Shown: positions 62,776 to 64,000 of the stretch, piece by piece | How positions within the stretch are numbered: position 1 is the stretch's first letter | Layout: the number at the start of each line of letters is the position of its first letter | Assembly (NCBI GenBank): GCA_018398815.1 | Contig: CM031620.1 | Coordinates: 58,494,045 to 58,558,044 of the forward strand | DNA: 64,000 nucleotides | Direction of reading: 5' to 3' | Source of the DNA: Conus ventricosus | Taxonomy: Eukaryota > Mollusca > Gastropoda > Neogastropoda > Conidae | The notes under the pieces: model-generated | What the model was told of the DNA's origin: nothing | Seen by the model: the letters and a program-made list of their open reading frames with translations, nothing else | Database searches by the model: none | Made by a program: the position numbers and the translations under genes

Positions 62776-62970
62776 GCGAAAAATCCTATTTAAGCAAAAC
62801 ACTAAGAAAAGTGACAGTCCATTAATAAGTCGAATACAGTAATATGTTGTCAAACCTCATAAATAACACCGATGTAGGATCAAATAATCAAATTATACGC
62901 AACTCTTCTGCATTTCTCAATATATATACATTTGCAGGATTCCAGAGTGCTTCACCCTTCAACAACTGTA

Positions 62971-64000
62971 CTACTGCTCATGTAGTTTCTTGAGTACGGC
63001 ATTGATTGCCTTAACATGTTCCTCCCAAGTCTCAGAAGCGATTAAAATATCATCAATAAAGTTGTGGACATCTTTTGATTTTATGTCACTCAATAATTTC
63101 CTCATCATCCTTGTGAACACGGCACTTGCGTTTCTCATGCCAAACGGCATACTCTCCACTGATATTGTCATGACGACGAACAATGTTTCCCAGCTCTGTC
63201 TTCCGTTCCCTGGATAGCTGTGGTACATATATAACATTGCTGGAGTCCTCGGTTCTCTTCAAAGGTATGAGTGGTATATGATCAGTCAGATACTCTTCAT
63301 GATCCTCCTCCTGCATAACAACTGCGACGTACTCTTGTTATTTCAATCCTTCTCTTTCGAAGTATTCTTTGAGGAGATTGACGTGGTATGTCTTCTCCTT
63401 GCCGTTGATCTCAATCTTGTAATCGACTGGATTGACTCTTCTGGAAATGGTGTACGGTCCTTTCCATGTTAACTGGAGCTTGTTATGTTTCTGTGGAAGT
63501 AGCACTAATACTTTGTTTCCAGGAATGAGATGTCTCATTTTTGTCTTCCTGTTGTACGTGCTTCGCTTGTCGTCCGGCAGCCTTGTCCAGATTGTCACGA
63601 GCTATCTTGCATGTTTCTTCGATTCTCTCCTTCAGATCAATGACATATTCCGCTGTTGTTCTGAGTCTGTTTCTAGCTCCTCGTCTGTCCATATTTGTTT
63701 TAAGACCTGCATTGGTCCACGCACATGTCTCCCATATAGTAGTTCAAATGGTGAGAACTTGAGTGATTTTGTGGTGCTTCCCTGTAAGCGAACAATACTG
63801 CAGGAAGAAATCTGTCCCATTCTTTGGGTTGATCCAAGCAAAGTTTCTTCAACATGACCTTCAACGTGCCATTGAATCTTTCCACTAGTCCGTTGGTCTG
63901 AGCGTGGTATGGCGTTGTGTGGATACCTTTAATGTTCAAGAGTCTGTTGACCTCTTGCATTGTCCCAGAAAGAAATTGACTACCTCTGTCCGTGAGAATT
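62971..64000 (-). pseudogene. Ty3/Gypsy pol fragment with integrase before reverse transcriptase
   Basis: Reading the minus strand from the window edge: the integrase core end (TTPYHAQTNGLVERFNGTLK), a region with PFELLYGRHVRGPMQVL, and the GPY-like module (KLQLTWKGPYTISRRVNPVD then YHVNLLKEYF). After one in-frame stop there is a linker (VIYVPQLSRERKTELGNIVR) and then part of reverse transcriptase: MPFGMRNASAVFTRM and FIDDILIA, the catalytic motif. About 70-100 residues of the RT fingers and palm are missing between the last two. INT before RT is the order described for Gmr1-like elements; usual Gypsy order is the reverse. Frameshifts are present and the 5' part lies outside the window. Confidence 0.8.

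Noticed and set aside
62971..64000. Two tandem Gypsy elements in place of an INT-RT order
   Set aside because: The linker that normally precedes RT follows the integrase module in the same frame with a single stop, and no LTR separates them.

Overview
This is eukaryotic genomic DNA from an animal, most probably a marine invertebrate and perhaps a mollusc. The organism call is an inference from gene style, long GT microsatellites and transposon mix, and no species can be named. The window holds one clear host gene, one possible last exon of a second, and a dense layer of mobile elements. A 1000-N scaffold gap lies at 10678-11677, and about 24.7-31.0 kb looks like uncorrected sequence.

The host gene is an hnRNP A/B-type RNA-binding protein on the minus strand. 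Seven coding exons run from 51010 down to 23984: a short N-terminus, RRM1, RRM2 on two exons, and three glycine-rich exons. Probable spliced 3'UTR exons lie at 23801-23830 and below 23511. Once two apparent one-base deletions are allowed for, the lengths add up to 972 bases (323 aa plus stop), and introns 2-6 keep matching phases. The introns are packed with transposons.

Region by region: 514-4795 is a large TTAA-flanked non-autonomous element with hairpin arrays at both ends. 4953-10080 is a complete hAT-like element with a 6-bp target duplication; one strand encodes a degenerate transposase, a repeat linker and an OTU/vertnin-like protease domain. 10240-10677 is the start of a Tigger/pogo-like element cut by the gap. 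13.0-14.2 kb holds an unidentified terminal exon, a LINE fragment and a hAT fragment. 16508-17742 is a 62-bp satellite. 18.6-20.3 kb holds piggyBac remnants. 24-50 kb is the hnRNP gene with nested hAT-like, TTAA-type and LINE insertions. 52.1-52.4 kb is an inverted repeat with hammerhead-like cores. 53.6-54.6 kb is a piggyBac-like 5' end. 54696-56516 is a TA-flanked element encoding a PHD-finger protein. 63-64 kb is a Ty3/Gypsy pol fragment in which integrase precedes reverse transcriptase.

The best candidates for something undescribed are the hAT-OTU element, the PHD-finger element, and two classes of CAG-ended elements with consistent 5-bp or 6-bp duplications. One of the 6-bp cases is proven by an empty site in this window.
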